Source of the DNA: Bacteroidota bacterium
GTDB taxonomy: Bacteria > Bacteroidota > Bacteroidia > Chitinophagales > Saprospiraceae
Direction of reading: 5' to 3'
Length of the DNA: 20,775 bases
NCBI GenBank assembly: GCA_024277695.1
Contig: JAJRUR010000205.1
Span: forward strand, 1 to 20,775
In this document: piece after piece, positions 7,689 through 14,974 of the stretch
How the letters are laid out: every line of letters starts with the position of its first letter
Position numbering within the stretch: position 1 is the first letter of the stretch
The notes under the pieces: generated by a model
Told to the model about the DNA's origin: nothing
The model's input: only the letters and a program-made list of their open reading frames with translations
Databases searched by the model: none
Position numbers and translations under genes: made by a program

Positions 7689-9080
7689 TCACTTTCCGAT
7701 ACAAAAATCTCTAAAGATACTATCCAACAGGTCATCCGAATAGATTTCACCCGATATCGTACCCAGTGCATGCATCGCATGGCGCAAGTCCAGCGCTATC
7801 AAGTCAGAAGGCAGATCATTAGAAAGACCCTCTTGGACAGCTTGGAGAGATTGGAGTGTATTCCGAAGAGCCTCATAGTGCCTTAGATTCGTGATGACCA
7901 TCTGATCCGAAAGATGATCAGATCGTACCAGATCTACCAGTAACTGCTTCAGCGAGTCCAGCCCATCTCCTCTTTTGGCGGACATTAAGAGTGTCTCCCG
8001 TCGTCCACACAGACTACTCACAGACTCTTGTATATCATATCTATGGCATAAATGCTTGTATTGGTCGGCTTTATTAAGCAGGATGATGGCTTTTTGGTCT
8101 GCAGACAAGTTTAACTCTTTAAAACGCGCAGCAAGCTCATGAGTATCTTCATCCACCACCGACATATATAGCACAATATCCGCTTTGGTGATCTGTTCAT
8201 AACTGCGTCGAATGCCTTGTGCTTCGATTTCGTCCTCTGTCGATCGAAGTCCTGCAGTATCTATAAATCGGTAGAGTATGCCATCGATACGGATGCTATC
8301 TTCGATGACATCTCGCGTAGTCCCGGGTATAGCGCTAACGATGGCTTTTTCTTCTTGGAGCAAGGCATTGAGCAATGTAGATTTGCCCACATTGGGAGCA
8401 CCCACGATAGCTACAGCTACTCCCTTTTTCAATGCATTTCCATAGGCAAATGAACGGATCAGCGGTTGGACAAAGTCCATCAGTTCTGTGACCAAATCCT
8501 TCAATGCTGTCCTATCCGCAAACTCCACATCTTCCTCACTAAAATCATTCTCCAGTTCGATCAAAGAAGCAAATTTTATCAGACGAGAGCGAAGATTTTT
8601 GATCCGGTCAGAAATGCCTCCGCGCAGTTGGCTCAAAGCGACGCGATGTTGTGCGCCGGTATCTGCAGCGATAAGTTCTGCTACAGCTTCAGCTTGGCTT
8701 AGATCCAGTTGACCATGCAGAAAAGCACGCTTAGTAAATTCTCCGGGCTCAGCATATCGCGCTCCTTCTGTTATGAGCAGGCGTACCAACCCTTCTAGAA
8801 TATAACTCGAGCCATGACATGAAAACTCCACCATATCTTCTTTGGTGTAGGACCGAGGGGCTATAAATACACTCACCAAGCACTCATCCAATATCTTTCC
8901 CCCGGATGTCCTAATGGTTCCGTAGTGTATCGTATGGCTCGGCACCTGCAGGAGGTCTTTGCCGCAAAATATACGATCGGCTATGCGCCGAGCATCAGGA
9001 CCACTCAACCGAACTACCCCCAACGCACCTTCTCCCGATGGCGTAGATAGGGCTACTATAGTATCTGTTGGGTGTATCAT
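7689..9080 (-). CDS. mnmE: tRNA modification GTPase MnmE
   Basis: A 463-residue protein of standard length. The N-terminal folate-binding domain begins DTIVALSTPSGEGALGVVRLSG. The G domain, set in a helical domain, has G1 GAPNVGKST (about 226-234), G2 TTRD, G3 DTAG and G4 NKAD. The C-terminus ends FCIGK, the conserved motif with the essential cysteine. With MnmG it installs the carboxymethylaminomethyl group on U34 of several tRNAs. The ATG at 9078-9080 places the conserved N-terminus correctly. The gene begins 30 bases after the stop of amn on the same strand, so the two probably form an operon driven from the amn promoter. Confidence 0.97.
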   Translation of the reverse strand: MIHPTDTIVALSTPSGEGALGVVRLSGPDARRIADRIFCGKDLLQVPSHTIHYGTIRTSGGKILDECLVSVFIAPRSYTKEDMVEFSCHGSSYILEGLVRLLITEGARYAEPGEFTKRAFLHGQLDLSQAEAVAELIAADTGAQHRVALSQLRGGISDRIKNLRSRLIKFASLIELENDFSEEDVEFADRTALKDLVTELMDFVQPLIRSFAYGNALKKGVAVAIVGAPNVGKSTLLNALLQEEKAIVSAIPGTTRDVIEDSIRIDGILYRFIDTAGLRSTEDEIEAQGIRRSYEQITKADIVLYMSVVDEDTHELAARFKELNLSADQKAIILLNKADQYKHLCHRYDIQESVSSLCGRRETLLMSAKRGDGLDSLKQLLVDLVRSDHLSDQMVITNLRHYEALRNTLQSLQAVQEGLSNDLPSDLIALDLRHAMHALGTISGEIYSDDLLDSIFRDFCIGK

Positions 9081-9110
9081 ATCAAAAATAATAATTTGAT
9101 GGCTAAGGAA

Positions 9111-9875
9111 CTAAAACCTCAAGTGTCGCACGGTGGCAGAATTATTGATCAATTGTTTGAGAGAGTCGATACCAATCTGGAGGTGCCGATCCAGAAAATT
9201 GCCCGACACGAGCCGATCACTATCTCCGGTCTTGACACCCTCGGGGACCATCGGCATGTCAGACACTAACAAAAGTGCCCCGGTTGGGATTTTATTGGCA
9301 AATCCGGTGATAAATAATGTCGCCGTTTCCATGTCGATAGCCATCGTCCTGAGTGTACGCAAGTAGCGCTTAAAACCTTTGTCATGCTCCCAGACTCTAC
9401 GGTTTGTGGTATATACTGTCCCCGTCCAGTAATCTTGAGCATAATCTCGAATCGTTGTCGAAATCGCCTTTTGTAGAGCAAATGCCGGAAGTGCAGGCAC
9501 CTCCGCCGGAAAATAATCGTTGGATGTACCATCCCCCCGAATAGCAGCTATGGGCAAGATCATATCGCCCACCTTATTTTTTTTCTTCAGTCCTCCGCAC
9601 TTGCCCAAAAACAAAACCGCCTTGGGCTCCACTGCCTTGACCAGGTCCATAATCGTAGCAGCATTGGGGCTACCCATCCCAAAATTGATGATCGTGATAC
9701 CTTCTGCCGTAGCACAACTCATATTTTTTTTGGATATCGGAACTCCAAACTTTTTGGCAAACATTTCTACATATTGATCAAAATTTACCAAAAGGAGATA
9801 CTTTCCAAATTCTTCGATTTGCATTCCGGTATATCTGGGTAGCCAATTGGCAACTATTTGTTTCTTTGTCTTCAT
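9111..9875 (-). CDS. amn: AMP nucleosidase
   Basis: A 254-residue protein of the nucleoside phosphorylase superfamily, in the short form found in Bacteroidetes. It would hydrolyse AMP to adenine and ribose 5-phosphate. Visible motifs are ATAEGITIINFGMGSPNAAT (phosphate/ribose-binding region), FLGKCGGL, GDGTSNDYFP, MAIDMETATLF (ribose-binding Met-Glu) and LLLVSDMP with the likely catalytic Asp. The start is ATG 9873-9875 (MKTKKQIVANWLPRYTG). A longer frame with TTG at 9899 exists but would begin inside the promoter -7 box, and the extra residues are not conserved in relatives I know. The gene is divergent from the secreted protein gene at 9963 and upstream of mnmE. Confidence 0.93.
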   Translation of the reverse strand: MKTKKQIVANWLPRYTGMQIEEFGKYLLLVNFDQYVEMFAKKFGVPISKKNMSCATAEGITIINFGMGSPNAATIMDLVKAVEPKAVLFLGKCGGLKKKNKVGDMILPIAAIRGDGTSNDYFPAEVPALPAFALQKAISTTIRDYAQDYWTGTVYTTNRRVWEHDKGFKRYLRTLRTMAIDMETATLFITGFANKIPTGALLLVSDMPMVPEGVKTGDSDRLVSGNFLDRHLQIGIDSLKQLINNSATVRHLRF

Positions 9876-9896
9876 AATACTAAGATCTTTGTCCCA

Positions 9897-9925
9897 CAAA
9901 TGTACGAGAGTTCATTGAATATCAA
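9897..9925 (-). promoter_or_regulatory. Promoter of amn (Bacteroidetes type)
   Basis: Read on the minus strand: TTG at 9925-9923, 18 bases, then TACATTTG at 9904-9897, an exact match to TAnnTTTG. The predicted transcript starts near 9890, about 15 bases before the ATG at 9875. Its -33 element lies between the two elements of the promoter for the opposite direction. Confidence 0.6.
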
Positions 9926-9944
9926 GTAGAGGGGTGTATCTTTG
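9915..9944 (+). promoter_or_regulatory. Promoter of the 9963-10754 operon (Bacteroidetes type)
   Basis: TTG at 9915-9917, exactly 19 bases, then TATCTTTG at 9937-9944, a perfect consensus match followed by C. Transcription should start near 9951. This rules out the TTG at 9942 as a start codon and leaves the ATG at 9963 with a leader of about a dozen bases. Confidence 0.7.
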
Positions 9945-9962
9945 CTTTTAGTGAGACATCCG

Positions 9963-10340
9963 ATGATTTATTTTGTTCTTTTGGCTTGTGTAGCATGCCC
10001 TTTTTTTGGCTATAGCCAATCTTCCCTCGGGACAGCAGATACTGTGATCTATATTACTAAAAAAGCAGACCAATCTGATTTGTCTATTCTTCTGGGCAAT
10101 TCTGCACTAAACAACCTGCCTTTTGGTGCCATTGTTGTCATCCAAGATCGCCTCAAAGAAACGGAAGTGCTACCAAGGACTAAAGACCATGCAGGCCAAC
10201 GCATAGGAAACCGATCCGGAAGTACTACCGGCAAAGGATCAAATAACATCAGAAATAAAAAGACCCAAAGACCCAAAACTCCTCACTGGAATGCTTTTAA
10301 CAAACACTACAAACGACATACCCGTAACTGCCCCAAATAA
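9963..10340 (+). CDS. Small secreted protein of unknown function
   Basis: A 125-residue protein starting at ATG 9963. The first 18 or so residues (MIYFVLLACVACPFFGYS) form a short hydrophobic signal peptide with probable cleavage near GYSQ, so it should be exported. The middle part (about 20-60) looks like a small folded region with TVIYITKKAD and IVVIQDRLK. The C-terminal 60 residues are low in hydrophobics, rich in Lys, Arg, Asn, Gly and Thr, and probably disordered and basic. I do not recognise a family. It ends 6 bases before the methylmalonyl-CoA epimerase start and shares its promoter, but nothing suggests a metabolic link. The perfect promoter supports it being a real gene. Confidence 0.65.
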   Translation: MIYFVLLACVACPFFGYSQSSLGTADTVIYITKKADQSDLSILLGNSALNNLPFGAIVVIQDRLKETEVLPRTKDHAGQRIGNRSGSTTGKGSNNIRNKKTQRPKTPHWNAFNKHYKRHTRNCPK

Positions 10341-10346
10341 AGAATT

Positions 10347-10754
10347 ATGATCAAAAAAATCGACCATATCGGTATAGCCGTCCACGACATCGAACAGGCC
10401 ATCCGGAACTATACGAACTTGCTTCAAGCAAAAGTAATTCATGACGAAATCGTCCCATCCCAACATCTGCGCGCCGTATTTATAAAACTAGCAAAACAAA
10501 AAATAGAATTACTATATCCCCTAAACTCCAACAGCCCTGTCGCCAAATTTTTAGAAAAACGCGGCGAAGGTGTTCATCATATTGCTTTTCGTACGAACGA
10601 TATCCGCAAAGAAATCCAACGCCTCAAAAAAGAGGGCTATCGACTAATCCAAGACGAACCCATTCTGGGAGCATATAATAAATGGGTGTGCTTCCTCCAT
10701 CCTAAAGATGCACAGGGAGTACTCATAGAACTGTGCCAGCCTAGAAAAAACTAA
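10347..10754 (+). CDS. mce: Methylmalonyl-CoA epimerase
   Basis: A 135-residue VOC-fold protein of normal length. It begins KIDHIGIAVHDIE, with His7 as the first metal ligand. Glu54 (KIELLYP), His77/78 (GVHHIAF) and Glu128 (LIELCQ) complete the expected metal site. GVHHIAFRTNDI and a GxxxxFLHPKDAQGVLIEL-type end are typical of the family. It interconverts the (R) and (S) forms of methylmalonyl-CoA, linking methylmalonyl-CoA mutase and carboxylase in propionate or succinate metabolism. It is the second gene after the promoter at 9915-9944. The stop codon abuts a hairpin that mainly serves the opposite strand. Confidence 0.93.
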   Translation: MIKKIDHIGIAVHDIEQAIRNYTNLLQAKVIHDEIVPSQHLRAVFIKLAKQKIELLYPLNSNSPVAKFLEKRGEGVHHIAFRTNDIRKEIQRLKKEGYRLIQDEPILGAYNKWVCFLHPKDAQGVLIELCQPRKN

Positions 10755-10779
10755 CCCGCCCCCTTGAGAGGGGAGCGGG
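10745..10779 (-). terminator. Rho-independent terminator for the htrA locus
   Basis: A G+C-rich hairpin at 10755-10779: CCCGC pairs with GCGGG and CCCCT with AGGGG, with a single A bulge and a TGAG loop, giving ten base pairs. On the minus strand it is followed by a T-rich stretch (complement of 10745-10754, including six T in a row), so it terminates transcription from the protease gene. On the plus strand no T-tract follows, although the stem directly after the mce stop may still protect that mRNA end. Confidence 0.8.
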
Positions 10780-10806
10780 CGTCATCAAAACAAAACGAAA
10801 AACCAA

Positions 10807-12009
10807 CTATTTTGTACGTGCTTGGATGGTCACTGACTTGTTAAGTAGTTTTCCTCCACGCACTACAGATAGATCTATTGTCTCTCCTATTTCTCTAGAT
10901 CCGATATACTCCTGTAATTCAGGAACGGACGATATTTTTATATTGTTGACCTTTATGATGACATCATTTGGTAGTAATCCCGACATTTCTGCAGATCCAC
11001 CCTCCAAGACATCAAATATCAATACACCTTAAGTTATATTGAGGTTAAATTTTTCTGCTATTTCGTCATCGACATCCGTAATATCCACTCCAATATATCC
11101 TCGCTGAGGACTCCCGTAGGTGATCAAATCTTTGACGATTTTGTGCATAAGATTGACCGGTATAGCAAATGCATATCCTGCAAAAGTACCTGTCGGAGTA
11201 GCTATGGCTGTATTGATCCCTATCAAGCGCCCCTCCAAATCTACCAAGGCTCCACCACTATTTCCTCCATTCACAGCCGCATCAGTCTGAATAAAGGACT
11301 CTATCGAACTACGTCCGTCACCAATCATATCCAGATCGCGGCCCTTAGCACTTACTATGCCTGCCGTAACCGTACTCGTCAAATAACTAAATGGATTGCC
11401 TACGGCAAGCACCCACTCGCCTACTTGGACATCATCGGAGTTGCCATATTCGATAAATGGCAAATTTTGACCATCTATCTTTAATACCGCCAAATCTGTC
11501 TTCGGATCGCTCGCTACCAGTCTGGCATCAAAAGTTCGATTATCTGACAATGTAATCTGATAATTGTCGGCATATTCGATGACATGATTGTTGGTGACTA
11601 CATATCCATCATCAGAAATTATCACTCCTGACCCTGATCCGCGCTTACGATGAAACTGCGGACCATAAGGAGATGACCTGCCAAAAAAATGATCCCCAAA
11701 AAATAAACTAAAAGGATCTCTGGACCGCTCACGCTGATAGCGACGACTTGCTAAAGCATCACTTTCTGCCGCAGCAATATGTACTACTGCCGGCATGGAT
11801 CGCTCTGCCGCTATTTTAAAATCAATCGGTGCTCCGTAAGCTCCGGACTTAAAAAGAACTTGTTTTGTAATCCGGGGGCCGGTATTGGTTTTTAAAACTT
11901 GCAGCTCCTTGCTCATCATTTTATTTGAAATGAGTGCTCCCCCAAAAGCTGCAGTGAGTAGTAGGGCAAAGCCTACTATCCCATAAGTGAGTTTTGTTCT
12001 AGCTTTCAT
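10807..12009 (-). pseudogene. HtrA/DegQ-type serine protease, interrupted by an in-frame TAA
   Basis: An ATG at 12007-12009 gives MKARTKLTYGIVGFALLLTAAFGG, a signal/anchor helix, so the protein is periplasmic. The trypsin-like domain has all three catalytic residues: His in VVTNNHVI, Asp in KTDLAVLKI and Ser in GGNSGGALVD. The PDZ domain begins GYIGVDITDVDDE. After FNLNIT the frame meets TAA (11031-11029, codon 327), then continues in the same frame with GVLIFDVLEGGSAEMSGLLP to a TAG at 10807. Read through, the protein would be 400 codons with one PDZ domain. As written, a 326-residue protease lacking the PDZ peptide-binding loop is made. One base change (for example AAA, CAA or GAA to TAA) explains it. 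An upstream in-frame ATG at 12087 is possible but gives an unusual N-terminus. The second part has only weak starts (TTG 11022) and is unlikely to be made alone. Confidence 0.85.
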
Positions 12010-12297
12010 GACTAAATGTTTTATAATGATGTGCACTATAAACGTCCTGGCTATGGAGATGGTATAAAGAATTTTTTTGTTTAACATTATATTAACGCAG
12101 CGAATATCCCCTCAGGAAGTAGAGCCGGAGAAAAGGTTTTTTCAAGCTTCTTAGTCACTAGGATTTTGTGTTTTATCTGCTCAAACCCACCGCAACGAAC
12201 CAAAAGCACAAGCGGCTTAGTACATAGCTCATCCTGCCGAAAATAAAAATTTATACGGCCACTTATGATATTTGGATGAGATCAGTATCTTAGCACC

Positions 12298-13056
12298 GTG
12301 GTAAAAAAAATAATCTTCTCCCTATTATTATTGGGCTTGGTCGCAGGTATAGGATTGTACTTCTATATGACCGGTGGAGAAAAAATTCCATCCGGTACAC
12401 AGGGTACGGATGCCGAAATGCTTGCTCTTCTGATGAAAAAAACCATCAATAAAACCGCTTGGGATACTACACATTATGTGCGTTGGACATTCAGAGACAA
12501 ACACCACTATTTATGGGACAAAAAACGCCACATGGCACAAGTACAGTGGGACGACAAAACCGTCCTGCTAGATATCAATAAACAGAACGGGCTGGCTTTT
12601 CAGTCCGGACAGCCCATAGGTGACTCCATCAAAAGTCAACAGCTCATACGGACAGCCTACGAATATTTTATAAATGATGCTTTTTGGCTCAATGCCCCGG
12701 CTATGGCCTTTAATGATGATGTACGCAAAGAATATATCGACATAGATGATGCGCACAAGGGATTACTGGTGACCTATCTGTCCGGAGGAGTCACTCCGGG
12801 TGATGCTTATCTTTGGAAACTCGATAAGTGGGGACGTCCTGTATCTTTTAAAATGTGGGTAAAAATAATTCCCCGTGGTGGAGTGGAGGCGAGTTGGGAA
12901 GACTGGACACAACTCCATTCGGGAGCGTGGATCGCGCAGACACACCGTACCAAAATGGGGACTATCCGTATCAGCAACCTCCAAGACAGTCAGCACTTTC
13001 TGAGCTTTGCAAAGGAAGATCCTTTTGCAGCACTTAGCCAAAAAAAAAAGATATAA
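12298..13056 (+). CDS. Membrane-anchored protein of unknown function, possibly frameshift-fused to the VanX domain
   Basis: A GTG start at 12298 gives 252 residues. Residues 1-24 (VKKIIFSLLLLGLVAGIGLYFYM) form a single N-terminal hydrophobic segment, so the protein is anchored in or exported across the inner membrane. The next ATG (12367) would lose this segment, which is why GTG is preferred. The rest has many aromatic residues and a segment GDAYLWKLDKWGRPVSFKMWV followed by PRGGVEASWEDW that I associate with an uncharacterised Bacteroidetes family; I cannot name a function. The frame ends at TAA directly after a run of ten A (13040-13049). Shifting one base back at this run joins it to the VanX-type dipeptidase without an intervening stop (440 residues in all). 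TATCTTAG at 12286-12293 resembles a -7 box but lacks a matching -33. Confidence 0.7.
   Translation: MVKKIIFSLLLLGLVAGIGLYFYMTGGEKIPSGTQGTDAEMLALLMKKTINKTAWDTTHYVRWTFRDKHHYLWDKKRHMAQVQWDDKTVLLDINKQNGLAFQSGQPIGDSIKSQQLIRTAYEYFINDAFWLNAPAMAFNDDVRKEYIDIDDAHKGLLVTYLSGGVTPGDAYLWKLDKWGRPVSFKMWVKIIPRGGVEASWEDWTQLHSGAWIAQTHRTKMGTIRISNLQDSQHFLSFAKEDPFAALSQKKKI
13040..13050 (+). other. Slippery A10-G tract between the 12298 gene and the VanX frame
   Basis: Ten A followed by G. In the frame of the upstream gene the codons are CAA AAA AAA AAG, so A-AAA-AAG, the heptamer of the E. coli dnaX -1 frameshift site, is in the right phase (13044-13050). A -1 shift, or one extra A in the mRNA or the genome, leads directly into GAT ATA ATT GAG of the VanX frame. 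No convincing stimulatory stem-loop is obvious downstream. A homopolymer sequencing error would give the same picture. Confidence 0.5.
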
Positions 13057-13619
13057 TTGAGCCTCCGCCGGATTATGACACAGATGTTTGGACAGAAATC
13101 AAAGATCAGGTCGGGCTACGCATCGATATAAAATACGCCACTACAGACAATTTTATGCAGCAACAGGTCTATGCCTGTGGACGATGTTTTTTAAAAACTC
13201 TAACAGCCCAAGCGCTTGATCGCGCCTTAAAAGTCTTACTATCCAAAGGCTATGGACTCATCCTCTATGATTGTTATCGCCCGGCACCTGTTCAGCAAAA
13301 ACTTTGGGAGATCACTCCGGACAAACGTTTTGTAGCACCACCGGACAAAGGATCAACACACAGTAGAGGCATGGCTGTAGATCTCAGTATGACCGATTTG
13401 GGCGGCACGGTCCTCGATATGGGCACAGACTATGATTATTTTGGTCCGGAAGCTGCACCTTCATATAGTGACCTAAGTGATGAGATACTACAACGCCGAC
13501 AAATACTTCGTGAGGCTCTATGGATGGAAGGATTCGGTCAAGCGCGATCAGAATGGTGGCACTTTTCATTGCGTAACAGCCCCTCTCCACTCTATCAATG
13601 GGAGTGGAAATGTCCCTGA
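13050..13619 (+). CDS. VanX-type D-alanyl-D-alanine dipeptidase domain lacking its own start
   Basis: The frame is open from 13038 and contains a complete M15D peptidase. It includes the family-typical YATTDNF (about 13134-13154), CGRCFL, YDCYRP (the conserved Arg), STHSRGMAVD with the zinc ligands His and Asp, and EWWHF with the catalytic Glu and the third ligand His. It should hydrolyse D-Ala-D-Ala dipeptides, probably in the periplasm for wall recycling; nothing indicates vancomycin resistance. The first ATG (13155) lies after YATTDNF, and no ATG, GTG or TTG precedes it in frame, so an ordinary start would yield a protein missing a conserved segment. Relatives usually have their own signal peptide, which is absent here. 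Export would be supplied if it is translated as a fusion with the upstream anchored protein through the A10 tract. Confidence 0.8.
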   Translation, partial: DIIEPPPDYDTDVWTEIKDQVGLRIDIKYATTDNFMQQQVYACGRCFLKTLTAQALDRALKVLLSKGYGLILYDCYRPAPVQQKLWEITPDKRFVAPPDKGSTHSRGMAVDLSMTDLGGTVLDMGTDYDYFGPEAAPSYSDLSDEILQRRQILREALWMEGFGQARSEWWHFSLRNSPSPLYQWEWKCP

Positions 13620-13627
13620 CCGAACGA

Positions 13628-13657
13628 TTGTTTCTGTTTCATGCTAAATAATATTTG
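13628..13657 (+). promoter_or_regulatory. Probable promoter of the DUF2851 gene
   Basis: TTG at 13628-13630 and TAATATTTG at 13649-13657. The TTTG half is at the same distance from TTG as in the better promoters of this window, but TA is one base further out. Start of transcription would be about 30 bases before the GTG at 13695. Confidence 0.45.
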
Positions 13658-13694
13658 TGCATTTTTGTAGATCAAATCAACAACACAAAACCGA

Positions 13695-14969
13695 GTGAAA
13701 GAAGAATTGCTACATTTTGTGTGGCGTTACCGATACTACGATGCCCAAGGTCTGCGTACTACAGATGGACGTCCAATCCGGATCATCTTTGGCGGTCAAG
13801 CCAATACGAATGCCGGCCCGGATTTTTTACAAGCACATATCAGACTGGATGACCAAGACTGGTATGGACAAATAGAGATCCACCTAAGAGCATCTGACTG
13901 GGATCGACATCAACACTCCGGAGATCCCGCCTACCAAAATGTGATACTCCACGTAGTACACCACTGCGACCAAGAGATCAAATATAGCGATGGCACCAAG
14001 ATACCTTGTGTAGAATTGCAGGGAAGAATCCCGTTGCACATTTTTCGCAATTATGAAAAATTGCTGATGAGAATGGATTGGATCCCATGTGCGGGCAATC
14101 TCCAAGGCATCAAGCCGATTACTGCCCTGAGCTGGATGGAGCGACTCACTATTGAGCGACTAGCTATCAAAACAGAGCGCATCCATCATCTTTATCGCCA
14201 AAATCAGCAAAATTGGGAAGAAACCCTCTATCAGTGGTTGGCATATGGTTTTGGCTTGCGGCTCAATTCAGAATCCTTCCTCAAACTAGCTCATCGCCTC
14301 CCATTAAAAATTATCGCCAAATATCGCCATCAAGACAAACTGATCCAAGCACTCTATTATGGAGCTGCCGATATGCTGTCCAATAAGCCGGTAGATGATT
14401 TTACATCCCTTCTCCAAAAAGAATATCGCTATCTGTCCAAAAAACACCGCATAGAATGCAATACAGCCATCTTGTGGAAATTTCACCGTATGCGCCCCAA
14501 CGGATTTCCTACGATTAGGTTATCACAGTTTATCCGCTTTGTCCAAAAACATCCAAGTCTGGTCAGCACTATAATAGAACAAACCGAGCTCAAGCAGCTT
14601 CTAAAGATGTTTGACATAGAAGCACACATCTATTGGTCAGACCACTCTAAATTTGGGCAATCGACCAAAAAAACTAAAAAGCGTGTGGGGCAGGCCTTTA
14701 AAAGTCAACTATTTATCAATGTGATTGTTCCCTTTTTATTCTTTTATGGTCTCATGACCGGAGAACAACGATACAAGGACAGAGCTGTGGAGTGGCTTCA
14801 ACAAATAAAAGCAGAAAAAAACAGTTTGATGAAGCAATGGTCTGATGAAGGCATTCGTCCTGCTCACGCCGCAGATACGCAAGCCTTGTATCATCTAAAA
14901 ACCCAATACTGTGATTCGAGAAAGTGTCTGGAATGTAGCTTTGGGCATCTGTTGATTAAAGAACGCTAA
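13695..14969 (+). CDS. DUF2851 family protein
   Basis: A 424-residue protein with GTG start (MKEELLHFVWRYRYYD). The N-terminal part has the family pattern GQANTNAGPDFLQAHIRLDDQ followed by WYGQIEIHLRASDWDRHQH and VILHVVHHCD. The C-terminus ends with a cysteine cluster, YCDSRKCLECSFGHLL (about 406-421), which is a hallmark of the family and may bind metal. DUF2851 proteins are nearly confined to Bacteroidetes and have no established function; the N-terminal motif (GPDF, E-H, D) could be a nuclease-like metal site, but that is a guess. No signal peptide is evident, so the protein is probably cytosolic. It is followed directly by lpxK, with 5 bases between stop and start, suggesting co-transcription. 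Confidence 0.85.
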   Translation: MKEELLHFVWRYRYYDAQGLRTTDGRPIRIIFGGQANTNAGPDFLQAHIRLDDQDWYGQIEIHLRASDWDRHQHSGDPAYQNVILHVVHHCDQEIKYSDGTKIPCVELQGRIPLHIFRNYEKLLMRMDWIPCAGNLQGIKPITALSWMERLTIERLAIKTERIHHLYRQNQQNWEETLYQWLAYGFGLRLNSESFLKLAHRLPLKIIAKYRHQDKLIQALYYGAADMLSNKPVDDFTSLLQKEYRYLSKKHRIECNTAILWKFHRMRPNGFPTIRLSQFIRFVQKHPSLVSTIIEQTELKQLLKMFDIEAHIYWSDHSKFGQSTKKTKKRVGQAFKSQLFINVIVPFLFFYGLMTGEQRYKDRAVEWLQQIKAEKNSLMKQWSDEGIRPAHAADTQALYHLKTQYCDSRKCLECSFGHLLIKER

Positions 14970-14974
14970 ATCCT

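Noticed and set aside
9876..9899. Eight-residue N-terminal extension of AMP nucleosidase from TTG 9899
   Set aside because: It would start within the -7 box TACATTTG, and relatives begin at MKTK.
9942..9962. TTG at 9942 as start of the secreted protein gene
   Set aside because: It lies inside the perfect -7 promoter element; the ATG at 9963 also puts the hydrophobic signal segment right at the N-terminus.
11022..11037. Recoding or stop-codon reassignment to explain the TAA in htrA and the TAG in the XRE gene
   Set aside because: TAA and TAG both end intact genes in this window (yicC and mce by TAA; rng, amn and the small basic protein by TAG), and no selenocysteine-like TGA or recoding structure is involved.
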